DNA of 64,000 nucleotides from Sistotremastrum niveocremeum HHB9708. Lineage: Eukaryota > Basidiomycota > Agaricomycetes > Sistotremastrales > Sistotremastraceae. The notes beneath the pieces are model-generated. The model made no database searches and was not told where the DNA came from. It worked only from the letters and a program-made list of their open reading frames with translations. Positions 10,360 through 22,552 of this stretch are shown in pieces. Positions within the stretch are counted from its first letter, which is position 1. Each line of letters begins with the position of its first letter. Position numbers and translations under genes: made by a program. The stretch spans positions 136,174 through 200,173 of the forward strand of contig KV419417.1 in the NCBI GenBank assembly GCA_001630475.1, read 5' to 3'.

Positions 10360-13300
10360 TTAACTGCCGGTTGAAGGACCGGCTCCAAGGACAAGACCTT
10401 GACCTTGGCCTTTGCATATCCGCTCAAGGCCTTTTCCAATATCACTCCGGACCTTCTTCCGTGCGTCGGTCACTTTCTTCGCTACACCGAAGACAAAATC
10501 GTGGTCAATCTGCTCACACAGTTCAGGAAGGCTTTGGGTCGAAGAGAAAGGGAACGTACATCATTCGGCGACGTTATTGACTGGCAACTCTCGAAGAATT
10601 CTTTCCGTGTTTCGGGTGTTGCATCGGTCTCCCCGATTTTGACAAGAATACCCCCGATGTCCTTGAGAGCAACCAAGGCTTTGGTTCGAAGGTTCTTGAT
10701 GGACTGCATGACCTGACGACGCACGCGTCAGAGGCGTGCTTCAAGGGATACCAGATTGGGTGACATACCGGATCGCTCTTCTTCAGCTTCGACGCTCCAC
10801 CCAGACGGAATCTAGCCGTAACGATGTTGTACAGAATCAACGCCTCCTGTCCAAGAGTCGCGATGTGCAAAGCCTCCCAAGGCAGAGCAGTGCTCGTCTC
10901 TGCAGTTTCCCTGAATCGCTTCTCCAGTTCTGCTGGATGCTCAGCTCCAGCTTGGGAATCTGAAGAGAGAGAGACTGACCATCGAAGTAATTGAGCACAC
11001 TCTCCGGAGGATTTGTTGAGGGAGGAGGCTCTGATGGAGCAGTCGGAGCAGGCTTTGGCACTTTCTTAGCAGCATTTGCTGAGCCATTAGCGAGAGCGAT
11101 TGCTCCAGGGACGAACGGCTGGGGAGGTGGTCGACAGTAAGTGTTGTAAGGCTCCAACCATGACACGAGCGCGAGAGTGAAGGAATGCAGTCTTCGCTCT
11201 TCAGGCGTCAACTGTCATATATAAGTCCCAAAGACGAACCCCAAAGGAAAGAACAAGACCAACCGTCTTGTAATCGTCTTCGGAAATCTCTCGTAATCGA
11301 GCGCTTAACGCCTTGCGGTCTTTATCGATGGGATTTAAAGGCTTCGACTTGTCGCCTCCCAGGATTGCTTGACCATCAAGTGCTGGGTCAAGATCAGAAG
11401 CAAGCTCAAAACATATAATGTACATCTTCATCCACATCGTCAGCCATTCCTCCTAAGCGAGGATTCGTAAGCTCGGGCAAATCGGCGGACATATCGGAGA
11501 CGTACTCCAGGTGATACTTCACCCATGCCAGTCTGAGTGTTGATCAATTTGCCCAAGGGCTGATATTCGGGGAAGACGCTGAAGTCGCGGTTGTCGTGAT
11601 GGACTGCGAAAGAAACACCCAAAGTCAGTGCCTCGTTGAAGAAGAGAAGATATGGCACAGACATTGTGAACGCTCATAGAGAAATTTGAGCTCGACGAGT
11701 TCGGTGTCGATCGTTTCCGTGGTAGCAGGCTCATGAGCTAATCTCATCCGAACATGCTCAATCTTCGTGAGATCTCGCTGGACGGAGCTATCCAACCGAT
11801 CCTCGAACTCGATGAATTCAGGAATTTGAGAATATTTCTCGAACTGGAATGCCTTGACAACCATATCTGCGGTCTGTCGCAGATATCGTCAGACGCCGAA
11901 AAAGGGAGCTGTATGCGCCTACTCACCTCGTTGTTATTGCTGCTATATATTTGACTGCTCTCTAAGCACTCTTGAAGATATGTCAGGTCGCCGTTACTCG
12001 TAAGGGAGAAGGTAGCACATCTGGCGAGGATAAGATGCGCTAGTGTATCATTCTGAACTTGTTTGATGTTCATCTGGCGGTAATGTTCGAGAGCTAACGA
12101 CGGCGCTCCGACGAGCCGGTAAAGCCGAATGAGGAGGAGTCGATGTTGGAATGCGTGTTTCGATCTCTGAGAGGCGTACTCGAGCACACATGTCGCACAA
12201 TTCAAGTACGATATCGACTTGCTCAGGTCGTAGAGGTTGATGTAAGCCGATGCGGCGAGAATCGCAAGATCGTCTGCAGGTTGAAGTTCTGTCGAGGGAA
12301 GACCTTTGCCTGCATGGCATTGAAAAATTAGCAAAGATGCGCGACCTCAATAAGTGTTCTACTTACCGAGACTGAGAGCGGCGAGATAAGCTCGAAGATA
12401 CTGCTCAGCACGTTCCTCTTCCTTCTCCACCGTGACCTCTTCTTCAATCAACCGCATTCGACGTAACTTGAAGACATTGATAGAACGAACAAGCTCCGAA
12501 ATTGATCCGGAGGCGTTGGAGAGGTCGCGTGTATCTAGGAAGGTTGTCCAATCTTCGCGTTCCTCGCCCTGAAGATCGATGTAGGGTTTGAGGTCTTCGA
12601 AACAGGCCGGCTTGTCGCCGAACGTCACAAAATATGACTTCAGAGACTCAACGAAAGGAATGTCGCCTTCAGCTGGATCAGGTACTGTGATAGCAGAATG
12701 CTGCTGTGAGACGTACGTTTGGGAAGTTCTTTCTCTCGACATCTACGCTCCAGTTCCAGGAGAGCCAGAGCAGCACTCCGATCCGAAGTCCCATCTTCCT
12801 GTGCCAAGGAAGTTATCAGTTTCCGCGTCTCGTTTATCGTAGCTTCCAACTCTTGATGATCTGCGAGAGTGCAATCAATGAGTGAGATAAAAGTCAGCCA
12901 GTTCCGATCCCTGTACGCATCCTTTAGTATGTTTGATATCACGTATTCCCAGGTTTGAATATCTCACCGTCTCTCCGTAAGGCGGGTCCTTGCTATCTGA
13001 AGTTCAGATTCTCGCTTTCCCAGAGTCATTGCGAGCTCATGTCGGAGCTCTTCCAATACCAGACTGGTGTCACATAGATGTTTTCCCACGTCTCCTTCCA
13101 ACAGATTCAACGCTTCTTCATAACGTTCAAGATCTCGGAGAACGGTGAGGTTCAGATAGAAGCGGTCCGGCGACGCGATTGAAGGGGATCCCGATGACTC
13201 AATAAGTCGTAGTGCCAGCTTGAGAAGGATAGGGCGCATGGCAGGGTCTGTTGATAGATCGCTAGCCTTCGCGAGCACCGAATCAGCGGAATAGTAAATG

Positions 13301-14014
13301 CAAGCGTAATTTGGCGCTCACTTGTAATACGGTACTCATGATGCTCCAATACAGGTACCGATCATCCTTCGAATTCTTGTGCATTTTGGTTGCGACCTGA
13401 AAGATAAGCCGGATGCTTTAGTTCCTGGAATGTAACGATACCAGTGAATAAGAGTCACCTGCTGCGCGGCCTTCCAATTTCCGACGCGTACATTTGCCAT
13501 AAAGGTTTGTGCACCGAGCTCTTCGTTGGTGGGATTCTTTTTGTATGCGTCTTCATACATCACAATCATGTCTTCGTCTGTCGATCGATGCGTGAGGACG
13601 ACTCAAAAGACCAAGCAAGGAATGACGCACGTCTACTGAGGAACCGCAACACGTTCGACATCGCCCCCAACACAAGCTCATCCGAAGGCTTTTTTGCGAG
13701 TATCTCGTCCGACAAGATCACAGCCTCGTCTATCTTGCCTATGCGAACCATCGCGAGGCATTTGAGAGTCTACGAGTCGTGTGAACATCAGCGCTCAACA
13801 TGCGGTTCATTTGATTATTGAAACGCACCTTCACAAGTTCGTTATTAGGCTGCTTCTTGAGAATTTTGTTGCACGTCTGAAGCGCAGACTTGAACTGTCC
13901 CAAGTCGATTGCATCTGCCAAAGCAATTGAGCCAAGATTTCGTCATGACGGCCTTGCCAATGTTCGAATACCGTAGATGGGTCGAACTTGGCGCTCTTGG
14001 AGAGTATTAGACAT
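10360..14014 (-). CDS. NAA25: NatB N-terminal acetyltransferase auxiliary subunit (NAA25 / Mdm20)
   Basis: A long multi-exon minus-strand gene. It starts with MSNTLQERQVRPIYDAIDLG, the family's N-terminal hallmark (RPIYDaID, then ALQ.CnKiLKKqPNNelVK), and continues with tetratricopeptide-like helices such as KIDEAVILSDEILAKKPSDE and YEDAYKKNPTNEELG. The middle contains SLKSYFVTFGDKPACFEDL and YIDLQGEEREDW, matching the conserved FfkqFGdKpcCfeDL block of Mdm20 proteins. The scaffold anchors the catalytic subunit Naa20 to the ribosome, where NatB acetylates nascent chains starting Met-Asp, Met-Glu, Met-Asn or Met-Gln. The last exon is reached through a 50-base intron and ends near GAGPSTGS with a basic helix before it. 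Start and overall identity are firm; some of the internal splice points are approximate. Confidence 0.88.
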
Positions 14015-14911
14015 GATACGCCTCTATCAGTGCGACAATGGTCCTGGAACAGGTCTGGTGTTGGGCTGAGGATGTGAGTTGCTAGCGAAAAATGTTTACA
14101 GCGTCTCCGAAGATCGGCGCGTCCCGGAACAGGTTGGCGGGCATCCCGCTTTATATCCGACGCCGTCTAATACCGCGGTAATTTCTTTCGAGGCTCAATC
14201 GACCGCTACAAGGATGGAGAATGTCATGAAAATATCTTCGGAAAGTCTTTTTTGGCATGATAGGTCCCTGACTTTTTTAGATTTTTAACCGCCTCGATAA
14301 GCCACGATTTGGGGTTTTTCTGAACTCTTCAACATGCATGATCTTGAGCTGCGATCACCCTCGGCTCAGAAACGTCATCTCGTAAATACAAATATGTCAT
14401 TGGCCGGACCAACGTAAATCCTATACCGAGACTGAGTCGTCAAGAAATCATTATTGAAGGGAAAAGGTAGGTTATTTCGGATGAAAGAAGGATGTCATGT
14501 CAGAAGAAAATCCAAACGGGTCGAAGCATTCGATCTAAAGTGCTAAAAAAGACTAAAAAGGAGAAAGTGAAGGCAGCATGATGACAAGAAAAAAAGAAGA
14601 CGGGGAAGCTCGGCATAGAATAATAAGATAGGATGTGAGTCTAATGGAGGGTGTGCCAGAGAGATGTATGGGTGATTTTACAGTGCATGATAGAAAGAAA
14701 GAGACGATGGAAATGTCATGCTCAAGCTATCGATACATGGAATCTTGTGAGCCTTTTCACCGGTAGCACTGTGCTAGCGGTCGATCACGGTCATGACGCA
14801 TGACGAACGGCCCCCGAGTTGTGAGGGAGCTCTAATTCCGGAATCCGGAAGTTTTCCTGAGTGCATAGGAGATGTCGAGATGATGGAAGAGGAAGCGAGA
14901 GAAAGAGTAGG
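14015..14911. other. Intergenic region upstream of NAA25
   Basis: About 0.9 kb between NAA25 and the end of the MFS transporter gene, both on the minus strand. It should contain the NAA25 promoter and the transporter's 3' untranslated region. Purine-rich sequence at 14500-14720 is low in complexity. No gene was seen. Confidence 0.4.
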
Positions 14912-17039
14912 TTATACTGGAGAGTCGCGAGCGACAGCTTCAGTCTTCACTTCTTCCTGCTTCTCGTTGAACTCAGTATTCGGGTCTTCTTTCTTTTCGT
15001 TGGACTCGGATGCTGGAGTGAGTGTTCCGTCTGTCATTTGGTGAGTGAGGCCGGGACGAGAGGGGTCGTGATGGGGTCGTTCCTCGATTTGGAAGGTAAT
15101 CGGAGCCTCTGACTCGGGCTGCGGGCCCGAAACGACAGCCTCCTCTCCCGACTCCAAAACAGCCACAACCTTCGGATCTCGATGTCTGAAGAAGACGAGA
15201 ACCGAGAGAGTAGCCAAAACAACGATGGCAAACAAGAACCAATAACTGGCCGCTCGGCCTTTATAACTTCTCGAACCGACCTTCGCTTCGATACTCGTCT
15301 CGATGGAAGTGACAGCGGCGACGCCCACTGCGGACCCCAGTTGGAGTGCAGAGTTGAAGATGGCACCGACGGTTCCTGCCATGCGTGGAGGTGTGGCTTG
15401 GAACATTGCCACACCGGTATTCGCGTAGAGAATGGTGCATCCGAGCGTTCCGAGCAAGAATCCGGGTATGACGAGAGGGAAATACAGGCTTGGACGGGAA
15501 GCAAACGCGAGGGGAGGCGTGGCAACGCAAAGTAAAAGGAAGCCACTGAGTATAGTGGGCTTCAAACCAAACATATGCGAGAGAGATCCAGCATAGGGCA
15601 TGGCTGGCAGAGCAAGAAGGCCGATCGGAAGGCTACATATACATTTGGCTGAGAACGAATGGTACGGGGATAGTGAAAAACGTACAAGTGAAGAGCTGAA
15701 ACGATAGGTTGCCAGCCAAAGACATCCTGCCAGAGGGACGTGAACAGCAGGAATCCTGTCGTCCACCAGAAATAAGGAACGAGTGCCACACCAAAGAGGA
15801 CAGCGAAGTTGGGATAAAACCACAAACGAGGAGGTCTTTCACGATGTCAGACACGGCAGCCCGATGACAGAAGAATAAGAAAGAAACACACAATGCAGCC
15901 TTTTCCACTGGGATTCTTCGCTCATACCAAAAGAAGAATACCATCATAAAGACAGAAATAATAAGAGGTGCGAGGACGAGGGCAGTAGCCCAGCCAGAAC
16001 TTGAGCCACTTGTGATAGCAAATATGAAAAGGATCATGGCAGCAGTGAGCACAGATACGCCGATCGCATCCAGACCCTTCGCTTTTTCGACTTTGACACC
16101 GTTTTCTATGATGATCTCGGAACCAGAGGCAGCGTCCTTTGGAATGAGGAAAACACACATCCCGGAGACGGGGATTACAATGACGGCTGCGAACCAAAAG
16201 ACCCATCGCCAAGAAGCATACTGGGTCAGAATGGCACCGATGACGAGACCAAGAACTAGAATAATGATGCGGATTGAGTGAACTGGTCCATTCCCGATTT
16301 CAAAGATACGTACCATTAGCGACGGCGCCAGTACCGCCGAATATCCCGAGAGCTCTAGACTGCTCTTGATGTTTTGGAAAGAGGTGAACAATCAGGTTGA
16401 GGGCTGAGGGTATGGTGCAGGCGCCAGCTAGGAAATCGAAAACTTAATCATATGAACATAATGGAAAATGCTCGAACATACCAATACCACACAATGCACG
16501 AAAGACGAGGAGCCCGACTTTGTTATTCATGAACCCTGCGATAATAGACAATACTCCGAGAGCGGCAGTCCCTGCAACGAAGGACCATTCTGAACGAGAT
16601 AAGATGAATTGAACATGTAAACCAGGGCAGAGCGCGCGCTTACTTGGACTATATACGTCACTGATACGTCCACTCTAGGAAACAATAATACCACAATCAG
16701 ATAAGGGAGATGAAGAACGTAAATCGAGACGCAGAAACCGAACAAAATACATACCAGGAGGAGAAAGGCAGCGAAAGTGAGCTGGTATGCGCTGATCAGC
16801 CAGACCGTCTCGCTCGTCGTCATGTGCAGCTCTGCGGCGATTTGGGGGATAGCAGAGAAGAGTGCGGAATTATTGAAAGCATCGAGAAATTGGGCAAGAC
16901 AAAATAATAGCAAAAGTAAGAGCTTGCGGACTTTTGAGTACTCGGAGAGCGAAATTGGTCTGCGGGAGTCGACGAGTGTTGGCGAAGGAGAGAAAGGGAG
17001 TTCAGCTGGCGTTGAAGACGATGATGATGAGGGAAGCAT
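14912..17039 (-). CDS. MFS transporter, DHA2-like (drug:H+ antiporter) family
   Basis: A multi-exon minus-strand gene. The Ser-rich N-terminal tail is followed by LLLLLLFCLAQFLDAFNNSAL (first membrane helix) and by SGRISDVYSP after an 81-base intron, the motif A loop between helices 2 and 3. Later come GLVIGAILTQYASWRWVFW, the motif C and SWRW signature, and many further hydrophobic helices. The number of segments fits a 12- to 14-helix DHA2 member. The C-terminal tail is long, hydrophilic and acidic (about 80 aa, rich in Glu, Pro and Thr). The protein should sit in the plasma or vacuolar membrane and export small molecules by proton exchange. The substrate cannot be inferred. Inverted repeats related to those near the other transporter in this window lie about 380-400 bases upstream. 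Confidence 0.85.
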
Positions 17040-19222
17040 ATTGGAAGTCTATCTAGCGGGAGAAAAGGGGAAGGGGTGGTGGTAGATGGGAGGAGTCTCC
17101 GAAGAGCCTTCGTGAGTGGATTAAGCAGTTTAAGTGCTTGTAGTAAGAGCGCCTCGCGTATTAGTCATGCATTACAGATGCTCCAAACAAGTCAAACACG
17201 ATCCACGGGGTTCCTTTCGCCTTTCGCTCTGCCATTCCCGGTGTTAGTTTCGCCGACGTTTCTCCCCTCATCGTTTCCTGCCTCGTTCAGTCCGCTTATG
17301 CCACCAATTCTTCTGTATTTTGAAGAGCTCGACCTCACAAAACGAGTGAAGAAAATTGTGCCGGCTAAACCACGTATTGCTGCCGATAGGCTAATACGGA
17401 AATGGAGTTGGGTTCGGTACCGAAGCACGTTGCCGAACTTCGGCATCCATGCTCCGCCGCGCCTCCCTGACTCTTTTCGCCCTAATTATTTTACATCGGG
17501 TCGTCCCGGTCCTGAAGAACCAAACACGCAGAGATAACATGGAACGTTCATCTTACCCATCAGCGTGTCAAAGAAACGTTACAAAAGTCGCTCACATGAT
17601 CCCTACACAGGCTGATCCAAACCATGATTTTTCAACAGCTGGGAAGAAACGAAATCGGATCTCGTTGCGGTGTAATTTGTTTTCTGTTCGGTGAGACACC
17701 GAGCCACGTCGCGAGGATCAATTGGGCTTTAGCAGACACGCAGCACGCCCACGTGAAGGGTCGACCTTCTTCCGTTACGTCTTTCCTCAGGGTCGGTTTC
17801 ATGAGACCACGCGAAGGGCATGAGCCCTGGATATGACATCCAACCATCAGGCACAAAATGAAAGCATGCAAGATTATCGCCAGATGTGGTTTGGGCGGAA
17901 GCAAAACCGCGTTGTCTCAAGCACGCAACCGTGTGCACGTTCTCTTATCCTTTGTTTGCATTCATACACTGAACTTGGGAAGAACTGTCATTTCGCTACG
18001 ACGTAATTGAAGACTACCATCACTCGATTTTTTTTTCAGAGATAACGACGTTGAACGTTGATCGGCATGACCGACTATCTGGCGCTTCCTGTGACGACCG
18101 CTATTCGAATTCGGAACCGTGATATCCGAAATGAATAACGAGAAACCCTTGTGAGTAAAAGTAATTCTGTTGAGTTCGGCGGAGGTACTCTGCGACGGGC
18201 AAGCGTTCCTCGAGACGGGGAATGCGTAGTACGCTAGCGCTAAGCGAGGCTGCCTCCGCCGATGGACTGATAGTGGAGACTCGACGACGTAAATATCCTG
18301 GAAGATATCGGGCAGGGTTATCGATGATCATTATCTCGAGTGGGATGCTGCGCAAAATTCCACACTAATGACTGGTATGGTAAGCTAGCGCTGAAGCATA
18401 AAAGTGCTATCGCGGATGTCCGTGGAGTCCTGTCCAATTTTCAGAAGACGGGTAGCAGGGCTAAACGGACGGCAAATGCGAGCGAGCGAGCGAGTCAGGA
18501 GAATCAGAAACGTTGCTTCTGTTTGTTTGGTGTTTCCAAATCTATATGTTCGGACAAGAACGGACAATATTCGACGGTTCCGAAAACTACATGTAGTCCG
18601 GAAAGCGTCTAACCCAGAGGAGGGCATGAGCCCCATGACTTCGAAAACTGAGGAATCGGCGCCGTCTTTGGATAGCAGACGCGGGGCGGTGAAGGTTATC
18701 TACTCATGGAGTCTGGTGTTATGACTCGGACTGAATACTAAAACACTCGCTGAGTCACGTTATGGAGTGAGGGTGCCTGTCTTCGACACGTTCATTGCAT
18801 CTCTCAGAGTCAGTCCAACTATTTGAACTGCAAATGAATCCCCGAAGCCTCGAGCGTCCATGCAGTCACAGTTCCGATTGCGATCTAGAGACCCGCTCCT
18901 CAAAAGCTCGTGTTTCTATTCTTTTCAGGGCGTGCGCGTGTCTACCATTCCATCCAACAAGATTCGCAACTTACTATAACACTGAGGATCGGCAAGGCTT
19001 CAAACCCGACCCCATGAAGCTCCTAAAATATTCTTCGAGTACTCATGCTTTCTCTTTCTCCTTCAACGCTAGTTCGGATTCGGTAGGAAAAGCCAACGAA
19101 GTCTGTGTACTCGGCGGCTTAGTTCCTTCCACCAAACTACGGAACTCAGCGACTTGTTCATGGCCCCTACGTTTGCATACAATCAACATCTCCACCAGGT
19201 TTATTTATATTAGGTAAAGACC
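17040..19222. other. Intergenic region upstream of the first MFS gene
   Basis: About 2.2 kb with no supported gene. Open frames at 17076-17537 (+) and 18795-19217 (+) have no family resemblance. Two perfect palindromic sequences lie at 17412-17445 (listed separately). The remaining sequence shows nothing recognisable. Confidence 0.35.
17412..17445. promoter_or_regulatory. Paired palindromes with TTCGG/TGCCGA half-sites
   Basis: TTCGGTACCGAA (17412-17423) is a perfect 12-base palindrome. TGCCGAA-C-TTCGGCA (17431-17445) is a perfect 7+1+7 inverted repeat. Both contain everted CCG..CGG triplets typical of Zn2Cys6-factor sites, and they lie upstream of the MFS gene that starts at 17039. Binding is inferred. 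Confidence 0.35.
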
Positions 19223-20813
19223 TACTTGATCAGGCCACGTTCGATCTGCCTGGTTGTCATTTCTTTCAGATAAGGCATCAAACGTTCTTGATATGCAGGG
19301 GCAACTTTATACTAGCAAAAACGGGTCAGGACATGCTGAATGACGGATAAGTCATGAGGATTTACTCACGTCCATTAAGATCTTTGACGAGTCTTCGTGT
19401 ATCTTTGCTAACAACGCAGGAACTAACGGACTATCTTCGAAGTCTTCTAATCGTTTCATGATCGGATGGCTATCAAACGCTCAATGATTTCATTTCATCC
19501 AGCTGGAGTAAAGACTCACACTCCGAAAATGATTCCGTTGGATCGAGGTAGTTTACGGAAAGTCTGATGGTCGACGCGGAACCATAGATCCTTCGGATGC
19601 AATTCCTCCGGGAGTTGTTTCCCACTTTCTAACGAAGCAATCGCATCTACAACAAATCATCAGAACAATACGTATCCAATCATAAAATGAAGCATACGGA
19701 AATGAAGTTGTCTATCATCTACAATCTCCCAACTCGTCCTTTCAAAAGGCTCATCCGGCGTAAATCGTTTAAGAGTCCTCTCAACGCTCAAAAGGAGTTT
19801 CTCGTTGAACTGAGGAACAGGTGCGTGTGTGTCATGGAGTGAAAGATTGATTTTCTCCGAGAGAAGATAGAATCCTGTGTGTCGTCAGCACTCGGGTTGA
19901 TAAACACCCACGAAACATGATGATACCTGGAAATCCGACGAGTCCGCCGGTGAAATATACATGACCATCCTCCCGCTCCTTAGCCATCAAGAAATCATCT
20001 TGCACGAGCCTTATACCCAAGTTCAATCAACCTCACGATCGTTGAAAATTGAAAAGAAAAATGCAAACCGTGAGATAACCATCAAAGCGTCAACTCCTGA
20101 TCGCCCATCTATCTTTTCGAATTTCTCATCGGTAACTTTATTCCATATCCCCCCTCCTTCGCAGTCGATTGACTCGAATAGTGTAGGATAACGTTTCGGA
20201 AGCCAATCTACAAGAATTTCTAGAAGTTCTCCACAGGCGTCGTCGTTTTCGGGTAACGAATCAATAACTTTCTTCCCTGGTGAGTTATTGAGTATAAAGA
20301 GATTGAGTATAAAGAAGTGTGATGAGCGAAGAACAAACAAACCGTGCTCTGCGATGGCCCGCTTCTTTTCCGCCAAATACCATTCGAAGTCTTTATCGAT
20401 CTCTATCCAGTCATTTACGTGCATTGCTTGATGGGCCATGGTCTAGAGTAACAACCCGAATTTCAACCATGTCTTTATCTACAAAACCCCAGTCACGGTA
20501 CCTGGAAATATGGATACCGCAGTGTCTTGTTAACATAAACATGCTGAGCAAACACTCATCATGAGCAGAGAACATCCAGATGTGAGAATGAACAACTCAC
20601 ATTCCGAGTCGTAGCAGTCTTAAGATCAAAATCCCACCACGGATCCGGATCAGGAAACTTCTCAGCCTTAGATTTCTCCTCCCCGTTCTTCTTCTCAAGC
20701 GCGCTAACTCTAGACTTGACATCAGCCACCTTCTTCCACTGCAAATACACAGTCCATATTCCAAAAATCCCAATCGCCAACGCTCCAGCAAGGATAAGTG
20801 TTACAATCGCCAT
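19223..20813 (-). CDS. DUF3445 protein (heme-dependent oxidative N-demethylase-like) with N-terminal membrane anchor
   Basis: The protein begins with a hydrophobic helix (LILAGALAIGIFGIWTVYL) and a short Lys/Glu-rich coiled-coil-like linker. A 24-base microexon (20502-20525) then leads into the DUF3445 domain. Recognisable family blocks are NDWIEIDKDFEWYLAEKKR, LLEILVDWLPKRYPTLFE, GIWNKVTDEKF, LVQDDFLMAKE, YFTGGLVGFPGFYLLSEKI, IHAPVP-like THAPVPQFNEKL and LWFRVDHQTFRKLPRS. Bacterial relatives include the alpha subunit of a heme-dependent oxidative N-demethylase. Fungal members are largely uncharacterised. The anchor suggests a membrane-attached, cytosol- or lumen-facing enzyme. Introns all fall in frame, and the stop follows QIERGLIK. 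A truncated copy of its 5' end lies about 2.4 kb further along on the same strand. Confidence 0.82.
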
Positions 20814-21340
20814 CTTTCACTGCCAACGGGAATGGTGGGATCGGAGAGCCTTTGGTCGCCTGACATTCCGGAGTCCTAGAGATAGCGCTAGCTTTACTAT
20901 CCTATGAGATAACGTGGGTGTTATAGAGTATAGGGTCTCCTCGAGGCTTCGGTCCGGATCCGGATGGAGCGTGTTGGTCGCCTGCTTGTGATGCGTTCAG
21001 ACTCCGCTAGCGCGCTATCGTCTGAGTTGGATATGCGTCTTTTGGGTGGTTTGATGATGGGAGCTTTTAGGCAGGTGTACTGATAAGCTTGTTGATGGAG
21101 GCAGGGAAATCGGGCTCGGGATCAGTGGGGTGAGTTCAAGAGTTTCAGAATCAGCGGATTGAACGCTTCGCTGGCATGATCGTTCCAAATATTGGGAAAC
21201 GTTGGTTCTTGCAATCGGATGGAGGGTCTGAATCAAGTTGATTCTTTCGGATCTTCCCAGGGTAGTGAAACTGACTGATGATGCATGATGATGAATACGT
21301 GCTCTATGGGTAAAAGAGTAAGTGCGCAAAATTCACAAAA
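20612..21340. repeat. Parent copy of a 5'-gene segmental duplication
   Basis: The first exon of the DUF3445 gene and about 520 bases upstream recur, with scattered substitutions and small indels, at about 22993-23705 in the same orientation. Shared blocks include the exon 1 coding sequence, the GGGAATGGTGGGATCGGAGA segment directly upstream, and the stretch ending near GTGCGCAAAATTCAC. The two copies are roughly 85-90 percent alike by eye. Confidence 0.8.
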
Positions 21341-22029
21341 TTCATAGCCCACAAGACAATGGCGGAAACGGGCTACGAATTAATCGGTTGTGTGAAAACC
21401 CATCTACTGTCACAACCTCTTGTTCTGTGAGTCCTACAATGTAACAAAGCGGAAGGTGTACTGTTCTGGACAGAGACTGGATTTAGCCGACTCGGATGTA
21501 ACGAAGATCACGTCTGTGATTCGAGAGACTGTCTATTTGTTCATGATGTTTCCAAATAAGAAGTTGACTACTTGAGTTAATTCAGAGCCTCATCCATCGC
21601 TGCAGGTGTTGAGGCAGGCGTCGACTGAGGACAACTGAGGAGATGCCAGTGGTTGCTATGGGCGCTAGTAGCGACCTCAGCGCGGATGCGAGAGTGCCGA
21701 ACTCCGACTTGCTTCCGATGCTCCCTCTCTCGACCCCTTGTATTCAGCCCATCGTTACCCCCTCCAGGAGTCAGCTGGAAAGCGACTGGAAATCCATCCG
21801 CTGAGTGCTTACCTTACCTGTATTACTCGCTGGTATACTGACACTTCCGCATCCGGCTGGGACGCAGAGCGCTCTCCCTCTGGTCCTGTTCCCCCTTCTC
21901 GACGCATCGACTACGACCACACGCTCTCTTTCACAATCGGAGTACCTGGGTGAAAACGACCTGCCCTAAACCACGGATTTTTTCTATATATTCCTAGCTA
22001 CCTATAGTGAATTTCTCAAGTCGTACCAC

Positions 22030-22107
22030 GAGGAGCGGTGCGGTGCGAGATTGAGGTCTTGCGGCTTCGGTCGCTCGAACCCTCTCTGCTGCATCGCTTC
22101 CTCTGCT
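22030..22107. repeat. Direct repeat A, copy 1
   Basis: About 78 bases starting GAGGAGCGGTGCGGTG and running through CTTGCGGCTTCGGTCGCTCG and CATCGCTTCCTCTGCT. A diverged second copy lies at 22473-22552 in the same orientation. Confidence 0.65.
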
Positions 22108-22124
22108 ACCTCTTCTGTCGTCGC

Positions 22125-22255
22125 TGGCAGTGACTCGAGAAGGTGAACACGCAAACTGTCCGCCTCATGGGCCTCGCATGTCCATGGGAGCACCCGGCAC
22201 TAAAAACTGGGTGGAATTGTGGGGCATCAGGCGTGGCGAGGCTGGCGGCGGCGAC
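22125..22255. repeat. Direct repeat B, copy 1
   Basis: About 130 bases containing CACGCAAACTGTCC, CATGTCCATGGGAGC, CCCGGCACTAAAAAC and TGGGGCATCAGGCG. The second copy begins 176 bases downstream, at 22301. Confidence 0.7.
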
Positions 22256-22300
22256 ATTCTCACCTTTCTGCTCTAGAGCTTCTTCCACGTATGGCGTTGT

Positions 22301-22431
22301 TGGCAGTCACTCGACAAGGTAAACACGCAAACTGTCCACCTCATGGGCCTTGCATGTCCATGGGAGCGCCCGGCACTAAAAACCGGGTGATATTGTGGGG
22401 CATCAGGCGCGGCGAGGCTGTTGGCGACGTT
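22301..22431. repeat. Direct repeat B, copy 2
   Basis: Second copy of unit B in the same orientation, with about a dozen substitutions relative to copy 1 over the shared stretch. Between the B copies lie about 45 bases of unrelated sequence. Confidence 0.7.
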
Positions 22432-22472
22432 GTGACGATGATGATCTCACTTTTTCTTGCAGCTCTCTAACG

Positions 22473-22552
22473 ACGAGGAGCGATGGGGTGTGAGATTGAG
22501 ATCTTGCGGCTTCGGTCGCTCGAACTCTTTCTGGCGCATCGCTTCCTCTGCT
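22473..22552. repeat. Direct repeat A, copy 2
   Basis: Second copy of unit A, same orientation as copy 1. It retains CTTGCGGCTTCGGTCGCTCG exactly, with changes elsewhere. It flanks the pair of B units on the other side. Confidence 0.65.

Noticed and set aside
17076-17537. A 153-codon plus-strand open frame upstream of the first MFS gene
   Set aside because: The composition is Ser/Pro-rich without a recognisable family, and it overlaps a likely promoter and the palindromes. It was considered as a small gene but is not supported.
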